Assembly (NCBI RefSeq): GCF_014925405.1
Contig: NZ_AQHJ01000027.1
Span: 248,001 to 312,000, forward strand
Reading direction: 5' to 3'
DNA length: 64,000 nucleotides
Source: Pseudoalteromonas ulvae UL12
Lineage (GTDB): Bacteria > Pseudomonadota > Gammaproteobacteria > Enterobacterales > Alteromonadaceae
Numbering within the stretch: position 1 is the stretch's first letter; each line of letters opens with the position of its first letter. Positions 8,328 through 17,182 of the stretch are shown here, in pieces. A model generated the notes under the pieces. The model saw only the letters and a list, made by a program, of their open reading frames with translations. It did no database searches and was not told the origin of the DNA. A program made the translations under genes and the position numbers.

Positions 8328-9933
8328 ATTGATGAGATTGCAAGGTTTGATTAATCACATTTATTAAAACTGCCCGCTCCATAGGCTTACTTATAAAACC
8401 ATCAAACCCTTCTTTTAAATAATCACTTGAAAAGACGTCAGCCGTTAACGCGATGATAGGTGTATCGACACCAGCATCTCGGATTTGCTGCAACGCTTGA
8501 TAACCCGAAATACCGGGTAACTGAATGTCCATAAAAATGCATTCGTAAGCTTGCTCTGTAGCCAATGACACTCCTTCCTCACCAGTTGCTGCCATGGTGA
8601 CGATACAGCCAAGAGATTGAAATAAAGCTTGCGCAACCATTTGGTTAAGTGGGTTATCTTCGACGATTAGAACATTAAGTGAAGAGGCTATCAGCTGTTT
8701 ATTGGGATTTCTTTGTTCTGTAATCTTAGTTGAAGCAGCTCCTTGCCCAAGATAAAACTTAATATGGGTTCCCTTTCCTTCTTCACTTTGCACATGCAAC
8801 GTCCCACCCATTAACTCAATAAATCCTTTACACAGACATAGGCCAATCCCGGTTCCGCCACGCTGATGGTTTCCCACTTGCTGATATTTTGAAAAAAGCT
8901 TTGCTTGATCTGCAGCACTGATGCCAATTCCCTCATCAATAACTTCAAAGCAGATTTCTTGGTTGGATGACAGTGAGACTTTGACTGTGATATGTTGTCC
9001 TGCATCTGAAAACTTAATACTGTTATTCATTAAATTAACCAGCACTTCAGCCAGTTTTGAACGATCAACGCTCAAGGTAGCAGGAAGGTTATCAGCTAAG
9101 TCTAATCTCAGTTCAATACCCGATTTTTTTGCTTCACTGGCCAGCATGCCATGGATATCTCGCAAAAACGTAGCCAAAATAACGACTTCGTTGGCTAATT
9201 CCATTTTTCCTGCTTCAATTTTATTTAAGTCCAACACGCTATTGATCACAGACAGTAAGTGCTTGCCACTAAAGCTGATGTGGCGAACATACTCGGCCGC
9301 CTCATCAGGTAAGTTATAATCAGATTCTCGCTCAATCAAAATATCACTGAAGCCAATAATGGCATTTAAAGGAGTGCGAATTTCGTGGCTAATTCGAGAC
9401 AGAAAGTCAGTTTTGTTTTGATTGGCTTGCGCGAGTGAGAGCATTGTTTTACGCAGCTCTAATTGTGCAATAACTTCGCGACCTAAAATGGTGAGAGCCT
9501 TTTTCTGTTTATCTGTCAGCTTTTTAGGTTTATCACTAATCGCACAGAGTGTCCCTATTGGCTGACCATTTGGCGCAACGAGTTGGGTGCCTGCATAAAA
9601 ACGGATTTCAGGGCCTGCTGTAACCAGAGGGTTATCAGCAAAACGTTCATCTTCTAATGCATTACATACTTCAAACAAATCCTGCTGTAAAATCGCATGG
9701 GAACAAAATGCGATATCGCGCTCTGTTTCACTCACATCTAAACCCACTTTGGCCTTAAACCATTGCCTGTCAGGGTCAACTAGGCTGATTAGAGCTATCG
9801 GCGTGTCACAAATTTCAGATGCCAACTGGGTTAGTTCATCGAAAACAATTTCTCCATCAGTATCGAGAATATCGTAACTGAATAACGTTTTCAGCCTGAG
9901 GTTCTCATCAGATGGTTTTGCAGCTATTTGCAT
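8326..9933 (-). CDS. GAF hybrid histidine kinase (GAF-HisKA-HATPase-REC)
   Basis: The 535 residues contain an N-terminal GAF domain (about 10-170, with the AFCSHAI and GTLCAISD segments typical of this GAF group), HisKA with the acceptor His in SRISHEIRTPLN, HATPase_c (N-box VNLMNNSIKFS, G1 DEGIGI, G2 GTGIGLCL) and a C-terminal REC with Asp in CIFMDIQLPG and Lys in ISKPMER. There is no membrane segment, so the sensor is cytoplasmic. There is no HPt domain; a free HPt protein is encoded at 16827-17150. The signal sensed is unknown. Confidence 0.92.
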   Translation of the reverse strand: MQIAAKPSDENLRLKTLFSYDILDTDGEIVFDELTQLASEICDTPIALISLVDPDRQWFKAKVGLDVSETERDIAFCSHAILQQDLFEVCNALEDERFADNPLVTAGPEIRFYAGTQLVAPNGQPIGTLCAISDKPKKLTDKQKKALTILGREVIAQLELRKTMLSLAQANQNKTDFLSRISHEIRTPLNAIIGFSDILIERESDYNLPDEAAEYVRHISFSGKHLLSVINSVLDLNKIEAGKMELANEVVILATFLRDIHGMLASEAKKSGIELRLDLADNLPATLSVDRSKLAEVLVNLMNNSIKFSDAGQHITVKVSLSSNQEICFEVIDEGIGISAADQAKLFSKYQQVGNHQRGGTGIGLCLCKGFIELMGGTLHVQSEEGKGTHIKFYLGQGAASTKITEQRNPNKQLIASSLNVLIVEDNPLNQMVAQALFQSLGCIVTMAATGEEGVSLATEQAYECIFMDIQLPGISGYQALQQIRDAGVDTPIIALTADVFSSDYLKEGFDGFISKPMERAVLINVINQTLQSHQ

Positions 9934-9996
9934 GGTTTATCCCGTACTCGTTGAATCAGTCCTAACTACATTATTGTAGATATATCAAGATAATGT

Positions 9997-10926
9997 CTAC
10001 TCAGACAAGGATGTTTTTTCACTGGGCTTATATTCAGCATATTTCATTCCAAATAAACCCAGTACGGTGCCAAAAGACGAGCAAAATCGGAGCGTCGCAG
10101 CAAACCCAAGTCCCTTATCAGCACAACATAAGGCTTTAAGGGCTAGCCTACACGCATCTAAAAATCGATAACCGCTATAAATCGGTGTTAATAAAATACT
10201 TTTAAGCAGCCCATGTTGTTTAAGCATCACCCGTGTCGCGCCCTGTCCAAGTCGAATACCACGTAATGCAAACCAACCTAGGTGACTTCGCGACTCAGGG
10301 TGTAACTCGATGACTTTTGCATCTTGGGCATAGGCAATTTTAAAACCGAGCTGTTTTGTCCGTAAACAATAGTCGTAATCTTCTGACCCCGTTTGATTAA
10401 ATCGTAAATCAAACATGCCGACTTGCTCAATCACACGACGTGTTAGTAGTGTATTATTGGTATAAAAAAAACGAACTTCTTCGCCTTGAGATTGCGCCAT
10501 TGGCTTTGGATAGAGTGCATGAACTAAAAACTGCTTACTCGGATCTTCAGGAGTTGATAGCACATCACTGCACACAATATCTGCATGTGTTTGAACCTGT
10601 GTTTTCAATAAATTAGCCAACCAATCATCGTGTTGTGGCCATTCATCGTCATCAATCCACACCAAAGCATCCGCATCAGTCACGAGAAAGCTCTCCAAAC
10701 ACTTGTTTCGCGCATGCACAACGCCTTGTTGTTGCTCATGGCAGAGGGTAATAGCTAAAGAGTCAGCAAATCGCTCGACCACAGTAGTGACTGAAGAATT
10801 GGCTGCATTATCAGTAATAATGACCTGATATGGCTTGACTGATTGTGTCGATAAAGACGACAACAGAGTCGCGAGTAGCGCTTCTCGCTGATAAGTGGTA
10901 ATACAAATTGCAGGCTTAGATACCAT
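9997..10926 (-). CDS. Glycosyltransferase family 2
   Basis: A GT-A fold is evident: an opening ICITTYQREALLATLL, a DNAAN motif after the second strand, and the metal-binding cluster WIDDDEWP near residues 90-97. The 309 residues match single-domain GT2 enzymes. The C-terminal part has short hydrophobic segments that may contact the membrane. It is an orphan gene about 8 kb from the polysaccharide locus, so its role in that pathway is uncertain. The start ATG at 10926 fits the family N terminus. Confidence 0.88.
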   Translation of the reverse strand: MVSKPAICITTYQREALLATLLSSLSTQSVKPYQVIITDNAANSSVTTVVERFADSLAITLCHEQQQGVVHARNKCLESFLVTDADALVWIDDDEWPQHDDWLANLLKTQVQTHADIVCSDVLSTPEDPSKQFLVHALYPKPMAQSQGEEVRFFYTNNTLLTRRVIEQVGMFDLRFNQTGSEDYDYCLRTKQLGFKIAYAQDAKVIELHPESRSHLGWFALRGIRLGQGATRVMLKQHGLLKSILLTPIYSGYRFLDACRLALKALCCADKGLGFAATLRFCSSFGTVLGLFGMKYAEYKPSEKTSLSE

Positions 10927-11007
10927 ATGAAACCTAAATTAATACAATAAATTAGTTTAAGTCTGGTTCAATTTAAGTTTTTAGCCATATTTAACTCAGA
11001 TTAAGAC

Positions 11008-11037
11008 AAAAAACGCCCATCAAAGATGAGCGTTTTC
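11008..11037 (-). terminator. Probable terminator after ibpA
   Basis: AAAACGC-C-CATC, loop AAA, GATG-A-GCGTTTT: an interrupted 11-bp stem flanked by A and T tracts between the end of ibpA and the start of the GT2 gene. Confidence 0.65.
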
Positions 11038-11065
11038 AGGGAAAAATGACTGATATATTGAGCTT

Positions 11066-11518
11066 TTAATTGACGTTTTCAAGCAGTTTGCTTGTGCCTA
11101 TGGCTATTTTGCGAGGTTTAAGTGCCTCTGGAATTTTGCGTTCTAATTCAACATAAAGTAAGCCATTTTCTAAATTAGCCCCCACGACATTTACGTGGTC
11201 ACCTAATTGAAATCTACGTTCGAAGTTTCGCTCTGCGATCCCTTGGTGAATAAAGTTGCGCTCTGGCTTATCGGCGTTTTTGTCCGCTTTCACACCCGTG
11301 ACTTTAAGGGTATTGTTTTCGGTTTCAATGTGTAGTTCATTATCATTAAAACCTGCCACGGCCATGGTAATTAAATATTTATCTTCAGCGATCAGTTCAA
11401 TATTGTAAGGAGGAAAGCTCGGTTGCTTGTCGGTTCTTGCTGCTGCATCCATCAATGATGCTAAATGATCAAATCCAATAAATGAACGATAAAGTGGTGA
11501 TAAATCTACTGTACGCAT
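11066..11518 (-). CDS. ibpA: Small heat shock protein IbpA (Hsp20)
   Basis: The 150-residue protein starts MRTVDLSPLYRSFIGFDHL, almost the E. coli IbpA opening, and has the alpha-crystallin core with FIHQGIAERNFERRFQL and GANLENGLLYVELER. It ends with the I-x-I-like KIAIGT plus a short tail. The ATG at 11518 is chosen because it gives the family N terminus and has GAGGATA as ribosome site; the open frame 15 codons upstream has neither. As an ATP-independent holdase it binds unfolding proteins. Its leader carries a sigma-32 promoter and a ROSE-like hairpin that occludes the ribosome site, both listed separately. Confidence 0.95.
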   Translation of the reverse strand: MRTVDLSPLYRSFIGFDHLASLMDAAARTDKQPSFPPYNIELIAEDKYLITMAVAGFNDNELHIETENNTLKVTGVKADKNADKPERNFIHQGIAERNFERRFQLGDHVNVVGANLENGLLYVELERKIPEALKPRKIAIGTSKLLENVN

Positions 11519-11521
11519 AAT

Positions 11522-11545
11522 GATATCCTCATATAAAGCGATATA
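11522..11545 (-). promoter_or_regulatory. ROSE-like RNA thermometer hairpin of ibpA
   Basis: On the transcript AUAUCGCUU and GAGGAUAU pair around loop UAUAU. The UCGCU strand matches the ROSE motif U(U/C)GCU pairing with AGGA of the ribosome site, leaving the G unpaired. It ends a few bases before the ATG at 11518, as in the ROSE elements known for ibpA-type genes. Confidence 0.78.
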
Positions 11546-11640
11546 AAATTTTCTGCCATTCACAATGAACTGGCATAATATTGTTAACCATTACTTTTGG
11601 TTGGAAATGGTAAAGGCCCATCAGGCGCCTTCAATAAACT

Positions 11641-11668
11641 TAATATGGTCACGCATTATCTTTTCAAG
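11641..11668 (-). promoter_or_regulatory. Sigma-32 (RpoH) heat-shock promoter of ibpA
   Basis: Minus strand CTTGAAA (11662-11668), 13-bp spacer, CCATATTA (11641-11648), against the consensus CTTGAAA-N11-16-CCCCATNT. It lies about 120 bp upstream of the start codon. Confidence 0.82.
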
Positions 11669-11869
11669 AAAAAACCACAAAAGATTTTCATATAAATTTT
11701 AACCCACTGATTTTAATGGTTTTGTTTTTAGAGCTTGATTAATGCCGATTTGGTTTTTATTCCCTTGTTGTTTTATCGCGACACTGAGAAATAGCTAATT
11801 CACCTCGCTTCTGGCAGTGAGTTGTTTATAGTGTGTATTTGGGTGACTCATTTAATCATAAGGTCTATC

Positions 11870-13054
11870 GTGCAAGACACTGATCATTTTTATCAACAGC
11901 TCACTGGATTTTCTAATTTTGAAAATCTAACTGACACACGCTATTACCAGCCCCTTCCTGATAATTGGAGTGTGGTGGTGACCGATGTAGAAGGCTCAAC
12001 TCACGCCATTGAGCAAGGTCGCTATAAAGAGGTCAATGCTGTCGGCGTGGCTTCAATTGTCGCACTGCTCAATAACCTAAAACCACTCAGCGTACCCTAT
12101 GTATTTGGCGGAGATGGCGCCACATTATGCTTTCCTGATAGTTGTATTCAACAAGTCACTCAAGCACTGTGTGCCGCAAAAGAATTAGCCCGTACTCAAT
12201 TTGGCTTAACATTACGAACTGGACTTGTCCCTATTGGGACGCTTCGGGCAATGAATGCAGACGTGTTGGTCGCAAAATATCAACCCCATTCGAGTTTCCA
12301 ACAAGCCATGTTTAGCGCAGAAGGGCTAGGCACAGCCGAAAAGCTCATCAAAGACTCAACAGATAATAATCCCTATTTAATTGATGGCGATGCACCAGAA
12401 AATCACTCGTTATTTGAAGGATTTGAATGTCGCTGGAATGAAGTGCCAACACCCCATCAAGAAAACATTAGCTTGCTGATCCAAGTCACAGATAAACACG
12501 CTGACCAAAACCAGCTCTACAAAGAGATCATTGCCCATATTCGCCGCATCTATATTTCGGAGCAGCACTATCACCCCCTTCGCGAAAATAGCCTATCCCT
12601 CACCCACTCATTTAAGCTATTATCCATCGAAAGTCGCATCCGAAACCGCCTTGCAAACGGATGGCAAAAAATATCTTATTTTTTGAAATTACAATACCTT
12701 CGACTGATTGGTATCTATGTAATGAAGAACAACGTCATAACAGACGCTACGGATTGGGGAGCCTATAAGCATCGTTTAGTGATTAATTCTGATTTTCAAA
12801 AATTTGATGAAACATTAAGGATGATTATTTCTGGCACCCACCAGCAAGGAGAGCAATTAAAAAGCTTGTTGTTAGAGTATCAAAACAATAATCACATCGC
12901 TTTTGGCCTCCATCAAAGTCATGCCTCACTCATCACTTGCATGGTTAACGATTACGACAAAGATCACATTCACTTTGTTGATGGCGCCAATGGCGGGTAT
13001 GCACTCGCTGCATTACAACTCAAACAACAACTTAAAAAAATGAAAGCCAATTAA
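11870..13054 (+). CDS. DUF3095 family protein (cyclase-like fold)
   Basis: The N-terminal half reads FYQQLTGFSNFENL ... TRYYQPLPDNW, then VVVTDVEGSTHAIEQGRYK and VFGGDGATLCFP, the hallmarks of DUF3095. These segments resemble the metal-binding DIVGST-type loop and the Gly-Gly-Asp turn of class III cyclase folds, but nucleotide cyclase activity has not been established for the family to my knowledge. The GTG at 11870 is taken as start (AAGG a few bases upstream and a family-like N terminus). The longer TTG start at 11822 would add a hydrophobic stretch not expected. Only 2 bp separate it from the thioredoxin-like gene, so they are likely co-transcribed. Confidence 0.8.
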   Translation: MQDTDHFYQQLTGFSNFENLTDTRYYQPLPDNWSVVVTDVEGSTHAIEQGRYKEVNAVGVASIVALLNNLKPLSVPYVFGGDGATLCFPDSCIQQVTQALCAAKELARTQFGLTLRTGLVPIGTLRAMNADVLVAKYQPHSSFQQAMFSAEGLGTAEKLIKDSTDNNPYLIDGDAPENHSLFEGFECRWNEVPTPHQENISLLIQVTDKHADQNQLYKEIIAHIRRIYISEQHYHPLRENSLSLTHSFKLLSIESRIRNRLANGWQKISYFLKLQYLRLIGIYVMKNNVITDATDWGAYKHRLVINSDFQKFDETLRMIISGTHQQGEQLKSLLLEYQNNNHIAFGLHQSHASLITCMVNDYDKDHIHFVDGANGGYALAALQLKQQLKKMKAN

Positions 13055-13056
13055 CG

Positions 13057-13581
13057 ATGACTCTGCGTAAAAAAAACGATTTATCTGTGACCTTAAAAAA
13101 AATACTCCGTGGGCTCGGACAGTGCCTGATTGGAGTCATAATTTATTACGCGATTAGTTCCTACCAACAACGGCATTTAATCACAACAGGCACACTGGCC
13201 CCATCGTTTCATTTACCGCAATTACAGCAAACAAGGTGGTTCGATAGTAAAGAGCTAGCCGAAAAAACCAGTATTATTTATTTTTTTGCACCTTGGTGCC
13301 AAGTCTGTAAGCTCAGCGCCAGTAATCTAAATACATTAGATAATCAAAAACTCAATGTGATCATGATAGCCTTAGATTACCAACACACCGAAGAAGTGAG
13401 TCAGTTTGTGGAAGAACTTGACTTATCCATGCCCATTTTGCTGGGTAATAACACGCTCAAACAACAATTTAATATCTCAGCTTATCCGACCTATTATGTG
13501 CTCGACAAAGAACAACGGATCATTGGCCATTCTATGGGCTATTCGACCGAGTTAGGACTAAAACTCAGAAGTTTGCAGTAA
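13057..13581 (+). CDS. Membrane-anchored TlpA/ResA-like thioredoxin
   Basis: The 174-residue protein has one N-terminal membrane segment (about residues 20-37) and a periplasmic thioredoxin fold opening with GTLAPSFHLPQLQ. The active site is CQVC in FFAPWCQVCKLSASNL, with the cis-Pro in ISAYPTYYVLD. Such proteins reduce or transfer disulfides in the envelope. Its pairing with a DUF3095 gene gives no known pathway. Confidence 0.88.
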   Translation: MTLRKKNDLSVTLKKILRGLGQCLIGVIIYYAISSYQQRHLITTGTLAPSFHLPQLQQTRWFDSKELAEKTSIIYFFAPWCQVCKLSASNLNTLDNQKLNVIMIALDYQHTEEVSQFVEELDLSMPILLGNNTLKQQFNISAYPTYYVLDKEQRIIGHSMGYSTELGLKLRSLQ

Positions 13582-13623
13582 CTTCGTTGTACTAAAAATT
13601 GCTTGAATGAGTGTATAAAGCCG

Positions 13624-15654
13624 TTAGTGCGCTTTGGCATAATGAGCGACTTTCTGTGCTAACAATCGGCTATCAACAGGTTTAGTAAGCACGTCATTCA
13701 TACCCACGTCTAAGCACAACTGCTTATCCGCCAAGCTCGCGTTGGCCGTTAACGCCACTATGGGTAATTGCACGTCAGTAAATGTTTCACGAATCAGTTT
13801 TGTCGCTGTAAGGCCATCCATCACTGGCATCATCATATCCATTAGCACCAAATCATAAGAGTGCGCCTTAGATAAGATTACCGCCACCTCGCCATTTTCA
13901 GCCAGTGTGACATGATGATTCCGCTTCTCAAGTAAAGCCTTTATCACCATCTGATTCGCTAAGTTATCTTCGGCCACCAAAATACTCAATCGAGCAACCT
14001 TTTGCTCCGCAAGACTCTTATTGGGTGAGTCAGATTGTTCGGCGGCCTGGTAGGGTAAATAAAAATAAAACTCCGTGAACTGTCCCAACTCACTCCGACA
14101 TTGAATATCACCTTGCATCAAATTCAACAGTTGCTTGGCAATGCTTAATCCAAGCCCAACGCCTTCGTGGCGTCGCTGACTTGATGAATTAGCTTGTGTA
14201 AAAGGTTTAAACAATTGGCTTATAGTGTACGCATTCATTCCTATGCCCGTATCGCGAATAGTGAAAGTGATATCTTGATCAACTTTATCTACGCAAAGCG
14301 ACACAGACCCGTGGCGAGTGAATTTAAAAGCATTGCCGAGCACATTAAACAATACCTGAGCTAGGCGGTGTGCATCACCCATAATTAAAGTCGGTACTGA
14401 TGATGATATCGATACATTAAACGCTAAACCTTGTTTCACTGATTGCGTTTCAAACTGCTTAGTGATGTTGTTTATCAATCGTTCAAGATTAACAACATTA
14501 GATTCTAACTCGATGGTGCCGGATTCTATCTTTGCAAAATCCAACGTATCTGAAATAACTGTTAATAATAACCCGGTACTACTACGAATATATTCTAAAT
14601 ACTCTAGCTGCTGTTCATTCACACCCGTGTCTTCAAGCAATTCAAGCATACCTATAATGGCATTCATTGGGGTGCGAATTTCATGGGACATCACAGCAAG
14701 AAAGCGAGACTTAGCCGCACTGGCTTGCTCAGCTTTTTCTTTTGCGGCTTGAATTTCAAACTCCCGATGCTTGATATACGAAATATCTTTGCCTATGCCT
14801 AAATAACCACAAAATTGATCGCGTTCATCAAACTGCGCACGACCACTGAGTGAAATCCAAAAGTCTTGCCCATGTGCACCTTTTACTTCGTACTCAAAAT
14901 CGATTACCGGCTCACGCTGATTCAAAATATGTAAAAAATGCCCCCATTTTTTTAATTGAGTACTTTCATTTTGACTTCGAAGCTCGACCGGCGTTTTCCC
15001 TAAAAAATGTTGATATTTATTGTGCTTAATCTCATTATCACTATTCGATAAATAGACATACTTTAATTCGTCATCGATTTCCCAAAACCAATCAGACGCA
15101 AGCTCTGCATAAGTTTTAAATCGCTGCTCACTATTTTTTAATGCCGACGTACGCTCTTTAACCAGCAAACTCAAAGCATGTTGTTGTTGAACTTGTAAAA
15201 ATAAACTTTTAAAAACGGCTTCAAGTGCCAATAATTTGGAACGATCGATTAAGCTCAAGGTGCTATCAGGGGAAAGGTGAAATAAAATGATGCCTTTGTG
15301 ATCAGCAAAATGAAGACCAAATATCAATACCTTTTGCCAATCGTTTCTTATCGTTTCAGGCTGAGTCATAAACTCCAAGTCTTGTGTGACATCATCAATG
15401 ACCACCACTTTTTCATGAAAAGCCCGTTCAAAAAGCTCACAAATAGGCCAAGTCAATTGGGTATAGGCTGACTCAGTAGAAATAAGCGTATTGAGCTGCT
15501 GATCGGCAGCTAACGCCAAAATACTCATACTTTGACAGGGCAACAATGCATGCAAATTTATTTTTAAACTCAACAAAGCTTCATCATTATTGCGAGCCGC
15601 GCACATATCATCCAACAAACTAAAAATAAACTGAGTAGTGAAACTCTGTTCCAT
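13624..15654 (-). CDS. GAF/PAS hybrid histidine kinase (PAS-HisKA-HATPase-REC)
   Basis: The start at 15654 (MEQSFTTQF) is chosen because GGAG lies 8 bp upstream. The domains are an N-terminal GAF-like region (about 1-170), PAS (about 185-300, FWEIDDELKYVYLSN), HisKA with His in AVMSHEIRTPMN, HATPase_c (DTGIGM, GVGLGLSI) and REC (Asp in LVLMDMMMPVMDG, Lys in LTKPVD). It lacks a C-terminal HPt, so a separate HPt is needed to relay phosphate; one is encoded 1.2 kb away at 16827-17150. It is soluble, with no membrane helices. A palindrome TTGCAAATTGCAA lies 31 bp before the start codon. It is a candidate stand-in for SypF, the kinase missing from the nearby syp-like locus. Confidence 0.9.
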   Translation of the reverse strand: MEQSFTTQFIFSLLDDMCAARNNDEALLSLKINLHALLPCQSMSILALAADQQLNTLISTESAYTQLTWPICELFERAFHEKVVVIDDVTQDLEFMTQPETIRNDWQKVLIFGLHFADHKGIILFHLSPDSTLSLIDRSKLLALEAVFKSLFLQVQQQHALSLLVKERTSALKNSEQRFKTYAELASDWFWEIDDELKYVYLSNSDNEIKHNKYQHFLGKTPVELRSQNESTQLKKWGHFLHILNQREPVIDFEYEVKGAHGQDFWISLSGRAQFDERDQFCGYLGIGKDISYIKHREFEIQAAKEKAEQASAAKSRFLAVMSHEIRTPMNAIIGMLELLEDTGVNEQQLEYLEYIRSSTGLLLTVISDTLDFAKIESGTIELESNVVNLERLINNITKQFETQSVKQGLAFNVSISSSVPTLIMGDAHRLAQVLFNVLGNAFKFTRHGSVSLCVDKVDQDITFTIRDTGIGMNAYTISQLFKPFTQANSSSQRRHEGVGLGLSIAKQLLNLMQGDIQCRSELGQFTEFYFYLPYQAAEQSDSPNKSLAEQKVARLSILVAEDNLANQMVIKALLEKRNHHVTLAENGEVAVILSKAHSYDLVLMDMMMPVMDGLTATKLIRETFTDVQLPIVALTANASLADKQLCLDVGMNDVLTKPVDSRLLAQKVAHYAKAH

Positions 15655-15684
15655 CACCATGACTCCATTTGAGTGCTTAATGCT

Positions 15685-15697
15685 TTGCAAATTGCAA
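15685..15697. promoter_or_regulatory. TTGCA-N3-TGCAA palindrome (LuxO/SypG-type operator candidate)
   Basis: TTGCA-AAT-TGCAA between the hybrid kinase and the YvcK-like gene. On the minus strand the flank continues AAGCA, as at the 29904 and 37654 copies. Confidence 0.7.
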
Positions 15698-15849
15698 AAT
15701 TTAATCACTAACAAGCAGCCTTCTTGTGCTTACTTGTTTAATTTTTTGAGTTATTAAAGATTAAATTTAGAAAAGATTACCTTATAAAACAATTTTTTAA
15801 GACATTATTCAAAGAAATTAACCAACAGATTTGAATAAACTCCTGAACT

Positions 15850-15865
15850 TGGCCTAAAGCTTGAT
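15850..15865 (+). promoter_or_regulatory. Weak sigma-54 promoter candidate before the YvcK-like gene
   Basis: TGGCCT-AAAGC-TTGAT compared with TGGCAC-N5-TTGCA. The -12 dinucleotide is GA instead of GC. It lies 58 bp upstream of the ATG at 15923, with the palindrome at 15685 further upstream. Confidence 0.35.
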
Positions 15866-15922
15866 TAATTTTTCTAAGAGTTAAAACAAGAGAGTCGAAG
15901 TTGGTCTCTTAAGGGAGTTCAC

Positions 15923-16822
15923 ATGAAGATAGTCTGTATCGGCGGCGGCCATGGCCTAGCCCAAATGCTATTAGCTTTAAAACCTTTAAACGCCGACATT
16001 ACGGCCATTGTTGCCACAACAGACAATGGTGGTAGTACAGGAGAGATTCGCAAAAACAATAACGTTATTGCGCTTGGCGATATTCGCCGCTGTATCCTCG
16101 CGCTTGCAGAGGATAACGACTTACTGGCGGTGATGGCCAAACAACGTTTCGAGCATTGTGGCCAACTGTCAGGTCACAGTTTAGGGAACCTAATGCTGCT
16201 TGCTCTGACGCAAATTTCATCTTCTCCCACCGATGCAATTACTTGGCTTTGTCATTTATTAGGTGTTGAACAAACCATTTTACCCATGAGTGACACGCCT
16301 GTGGATTTAGTGGCAACCCTTGCCAACGGCAAGCGAGTACTCGGAGAATGCAGTATCGATGCGCTTAAAACAGTACCTGAAACAGTCGCGCTCAACGACA
16401 TTGTCTTTGCTCCCTTACAAGCGACATCAGCTATTTTAAATGCAGATTATGTTTTTATTGGTCCTGGCAGCGTCTTAACCAGTGTGCTCCCTCCTTTGTT
16501 GGTACCGAACATTCAACAGGCTCTGCAAAAAACCCTTGCTTGTCGTGTATTTGTTGAAAACGTCGCAAAAGAGCAAAGTGTCGCAGATTTGCAACCTCTT
16601 TCAACCCAAGAATGGCTAAGCCAATTACTTGGTTTTCAATTTAATGATATTACCATCACCACTGACGCGATTTCGCTCATAGACCAGCGTGAGCATACCG
16701 AGCAACATAATCCTAAGAATGAGCAACTTCATGATTTAAACACCTTGAATCATGTACTCTCGCAATTTCTAAAACCCAACTATATCAACTCACATGATTT
16801 AAGTAATCAAACCCTTCATTAG
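15923..16822 (+). CDS. YvcK/CofD-like nucleotide-sugar-binding protein
   Basis: The 299-residue protein has the family pattern: IGGGHGLAQMLLAL at the N terminus, TDNGGSTGEIR, GDIRRCILALA, SGHSLGNLMLLAL and a IGPGSVLTSVLPPLL segment near residue 180. YvcK (gluconeogenesis factor) proteins bind UDP-GlcNAc and affect envelope and carbon metabolism; CofD members transfer a phospholactyl group. Length and motifs favour the YvcK side. It has AAGGGAG as ribosome site. The location beside hybrid kinase, HPt and EPS genes suggests a link to surface polysaccharide precursors, which is inference. Confidence 0.85.
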   Translation: MKIVCIGGGHGLAQMLLALKPLNADITAIVATTDNGGSTGEIRKNNNVIALGDIRRCILALAEDNDLLAVMAKQRFEHCGQLSGHSLGNLMLLALTQISSSPTDAITWLCHLLGVEQTILPMSDTPVDLVATLANGKRVLGECSIDALKTVPETVALNDIVFAPLQATSAILNADYVFIGPGSVLTSVLPPLLVPNIQQALQKTLACRVFVENVAKEQSVADLQPLSTQEWLSQLLGFQFNDITITTDAISLIDQREHTEQHNPKNEQLHDLNTLNHVLSQFLKPNYINSHDLSNQTLH

Positions 16823-16826
16823 AGGC

Positions 16827-17150
16827 TCAGGTGAACTGTATGGCTTGTGAAAACGTCTTGTTAGCAATATCAGGTAGAGTCGCCATAGCTTGGGCCAATG
16901 CATCGCGATTACCTGCTTTTGCGCTCATTTCAATTTGTTCGCAAAGGTTGCCAAGAATCAGCGCGCCATATGTTTTGGCTGAACTTTTTAAACTATGGCT
17001 AAGTAAAATAACCTGCTGGTCATCAATGGGTAATGCCAGTAACTGTTCAACAATTTTCGTACTTTCATTTATAAACACATTCATCAAACTTTTCGATAAT
17101 TCGTCACCGACATCCACTTTAAGTTGTTGCACGATTGTTTGTTCAAACAT
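16827..17150 (-). CDS. Free-standing HPt phosphotransfer protein
   Basis: The 107-residue protein is a single HPt domain with His52 in LLSHSLKSSAKTYGA, the signature His-x-Leu-Lys-x-x-x-x-x-x-Gly arrangement. Such proteins pass phosphate between the REC of a hybrid kinase and a response regulator, as LuxU does to LuxO. Two hybrid kinases in the window (8326 and 13624) lack an HPt, and a LuxO/SypG-like regulator lies at 18275-19678, so it is a plausible hub for them. It is divergent from the GT4 gene with 32 bp between starts. Confidence 0.9.
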   Translation of the reverse strand: MFEQTIVQQLKVDVGDELSKSLMNVFINESTKIVEQLLALPIDDQQVILLSHSLKSSAKTYGALILGNLCEQIEMSAKAGNRDALAQAMATLPDIANKTFSQAIQFT

Positions 17151-17182
17151 TCTGTACTCCTGTTTTTATCCGAGGTATCAAT

